A stretch of 5,651 bases of DNA from Flavobacteriaceae bacterium (GTDB lineage Bacteria > Bacteroidota > Bacteroidia > Flavobacteriales > Flavobacteriaceae), in NCBI GenBank assembly GCA_015489265.1, contig WFZY01000213.1:1-5651 (forward strand), written 5' to 3'. The number at the start of each line of letters is the position of its first letter. Within the stretch, counting starts at the first letter, position 1. Positions 4,833-5,651 of this stretch are shown one piece after another. Below the pieces are notes generated by a model that was not told the DNA's origin, did not search any database, and was given only the letters and a program-made list of their open reading frames with translations. The translations under genes were made by a program, and so were the position numbers.

Positions 4833-5651
4833 TTACAAATAATTGATAGGGTTAGTATTTATTTCCGATAAAGCAAGTGCAAAATTACGAATTTTTTTTG
4901 TAAGTAGCTCAAATAAAAACGATTTTGTATATTGTTCGCTTTCATAATGTCCGATATCGGCTAAAACAATCCGGTTTTCGGCTTGAAAAAAGTCGTGATA
5001 TTTCAAATCGGCAGTGATGAGCAAATCGGCACCGGCAGCTTTGGCGGGCTGAATGGCAAAACTACCCGAACCACCAAGAATAGCGACTTTCTTTACCGGT
5101 TTACCCCGTAAAGCCGAATGTCTGATACAGGATAAATTGAGTTGTTTTTTTAAATGAGTCAAATATTCAAGTTCAGCAACCGGTTGTGGCAATTCACCTA
5201 CAATACCCAAACCGATTTCCTGATGTTTATTTTCCAAAGACAAAATTTCATAAGCAACTTCTTCATACGGATGTTGCGCAAACAGATTTTGCAAAATTCC
5301 GGATTCTAAATGTTTCGGATATATGATGCTGATACGTTCTTCCTTTTCGTGATGTCGTTTGCCTTGTTCGCCGACGTAAGGATTGGCATCTTCGAGCGGT
5401 TTAAAGGTTCCTGTTCCTTCAACATTAAAACTGCATTCGGCATAGTTCCCGATTTTTCCGGCGCCTGCTTCAAACAGCGCATTTCTGACTTTTTCGGCAT
5501 CAGCAACCGGTGCATAGGTTACCAATTGTCTCAAAGTTCCGGCTTGCGGTTGCAAAACTTTTTGATTTTGCAATCCTAATTTATGTGCCAAAATTCCACT
5601 AACCCCAAATGCCTGATTATCTAGAGCCGTATGCATGGCATATATGGCAAC
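4833..5651 (-). CDS. Nif3-like dinuclear metal centre protein (DUF34/YbgI-YqfO family), partial at its 5' end
   Basis: The visible 272 residues are the middle and C-terminus of a Nif3/DUF34 protein; the start lies beyond 5651. The frame is open to the edge (VAIYAMHTALDN), and this family has about 90-100 residues before that point, so Met at 5636-5634 is internal. Counting from the edge, H7 and D11 of HTALD lie in the first metal-site region. Residues about 39-140 form the PII/CutA-like insert seen in the long YqfO-type branch. GGSGSFA (193-199) precedes the C-terminal metal ligands H235 and E239 in GHYESEQ. Family members form hexameric toroids with a two-metal site in each subunit. Database labels such as GTP cyclohydrolase I type 2 are poorly supported, and the physiological substrate is unsettled. 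It is the upstream gene of the operon with the coiled-coil protein. Confidence 0.93.
   Translation of the reverse strand, partial: VAIYAMHTALDNQAFGVSGILAHKLGLQNQKVLQPQAGTLRQLVTYAPVADAEKVRNALFEAGAGKIGNYAECSFNVEGTGTFKPLEDANPYVGEQGKRHHEKEERISIIYPKHLESGILQNLFAQHPYEEVAYEILSLENKHQEIGLGIVGELPQPVAELEYLTHLKKQLNLSCIRHSALRGKPVKKVAILGGSGSFAIQPAKAAGADLLITADLKYHDFFQAENRIVLADIGHYESEQYTKSFLFELLTKKIRNFALALSEINTNPINYL

Noticed and set aside
5306..5579. Overlapping frames of 69 (minus) and 89 (plus) codons within the Nif3-like gene
   Set aside because: The conserved PII/CutA-like insert is read in the other minus frame, so these are shadows.
5634..5636. ATG at 5636 as the start of the Nif3-like gene
   Set aside because: The frame stays open to the window edge and the upstream codons (VAIYA) match the family just before the HTxLD motif, so the Met is internal.
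1..5651. Mobile element, phage or defence island
   Set aside because: There is no transposase, integrase, tRNA, terminal inverted repeat or defence domain; all four main genes belong to core bacterial families.

Overview
The window looks like chromosomal housekeeping DNA from an AT-rich member of the Bacteroidota, most likely a flavobacterium. Three things point there. The proteins resemble flavobacterial versions of their families. The start codons lack Shine-Dalgarno sequences. TAnnTTTG-type -7 promoter boxes sit just upstream of start codons.

Layout, left to right. Positions 1-23 may hold the first codons of a leftward gene that leaves the window. Positions 24-412 are a noncoding spacer with a perfect GC-rich palindrome, a family of short CCTCAATT repeats about 88-89 bases apart, a terminator-like hairpin built partly from one of those repeats, and the promoter of uvrA. 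Positions 413-3226 (+) encode UvrA, the damage-sensing ABC ATPase of nucleotide excision repair. Positions 3227-3300 separate convergent genes and contain what looks like a dispersed intergenic repeat. On the minus strand follow a SAM-dependent O-methyltransferase (3301-3936), a coiled-coil protein of the C4-type zinc-ribbon family with no cysteines (4008-4829), and a Nif3/DUF34-family metal-site protein with a PII/CutA-like insert (4833 to beyond 5651).

The Nif3-like gene and the coiled-coil gene are 3 bases apart and clearly form one transcription unit, which ends at a strong intrinsic terminator (3951-3977). The U-tract of that terminator runs directly into the -7 box of the methyltransferase, so that gene appears to be transcribed separately, possibly as a leaderless mRNA. 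uvrA is transcribed alone toward the methyltransferase.

I found no mobile element, CRISPR array, RNA gene or defence cluster. The four proteins are all recognisable families. The points worth a second look are the lost zinc ligands in the coiled-coil protein, the lost CxxC pair in UvrA, the fused terminator/promoter, and the repeat-rich spacer ahead of uvrA.
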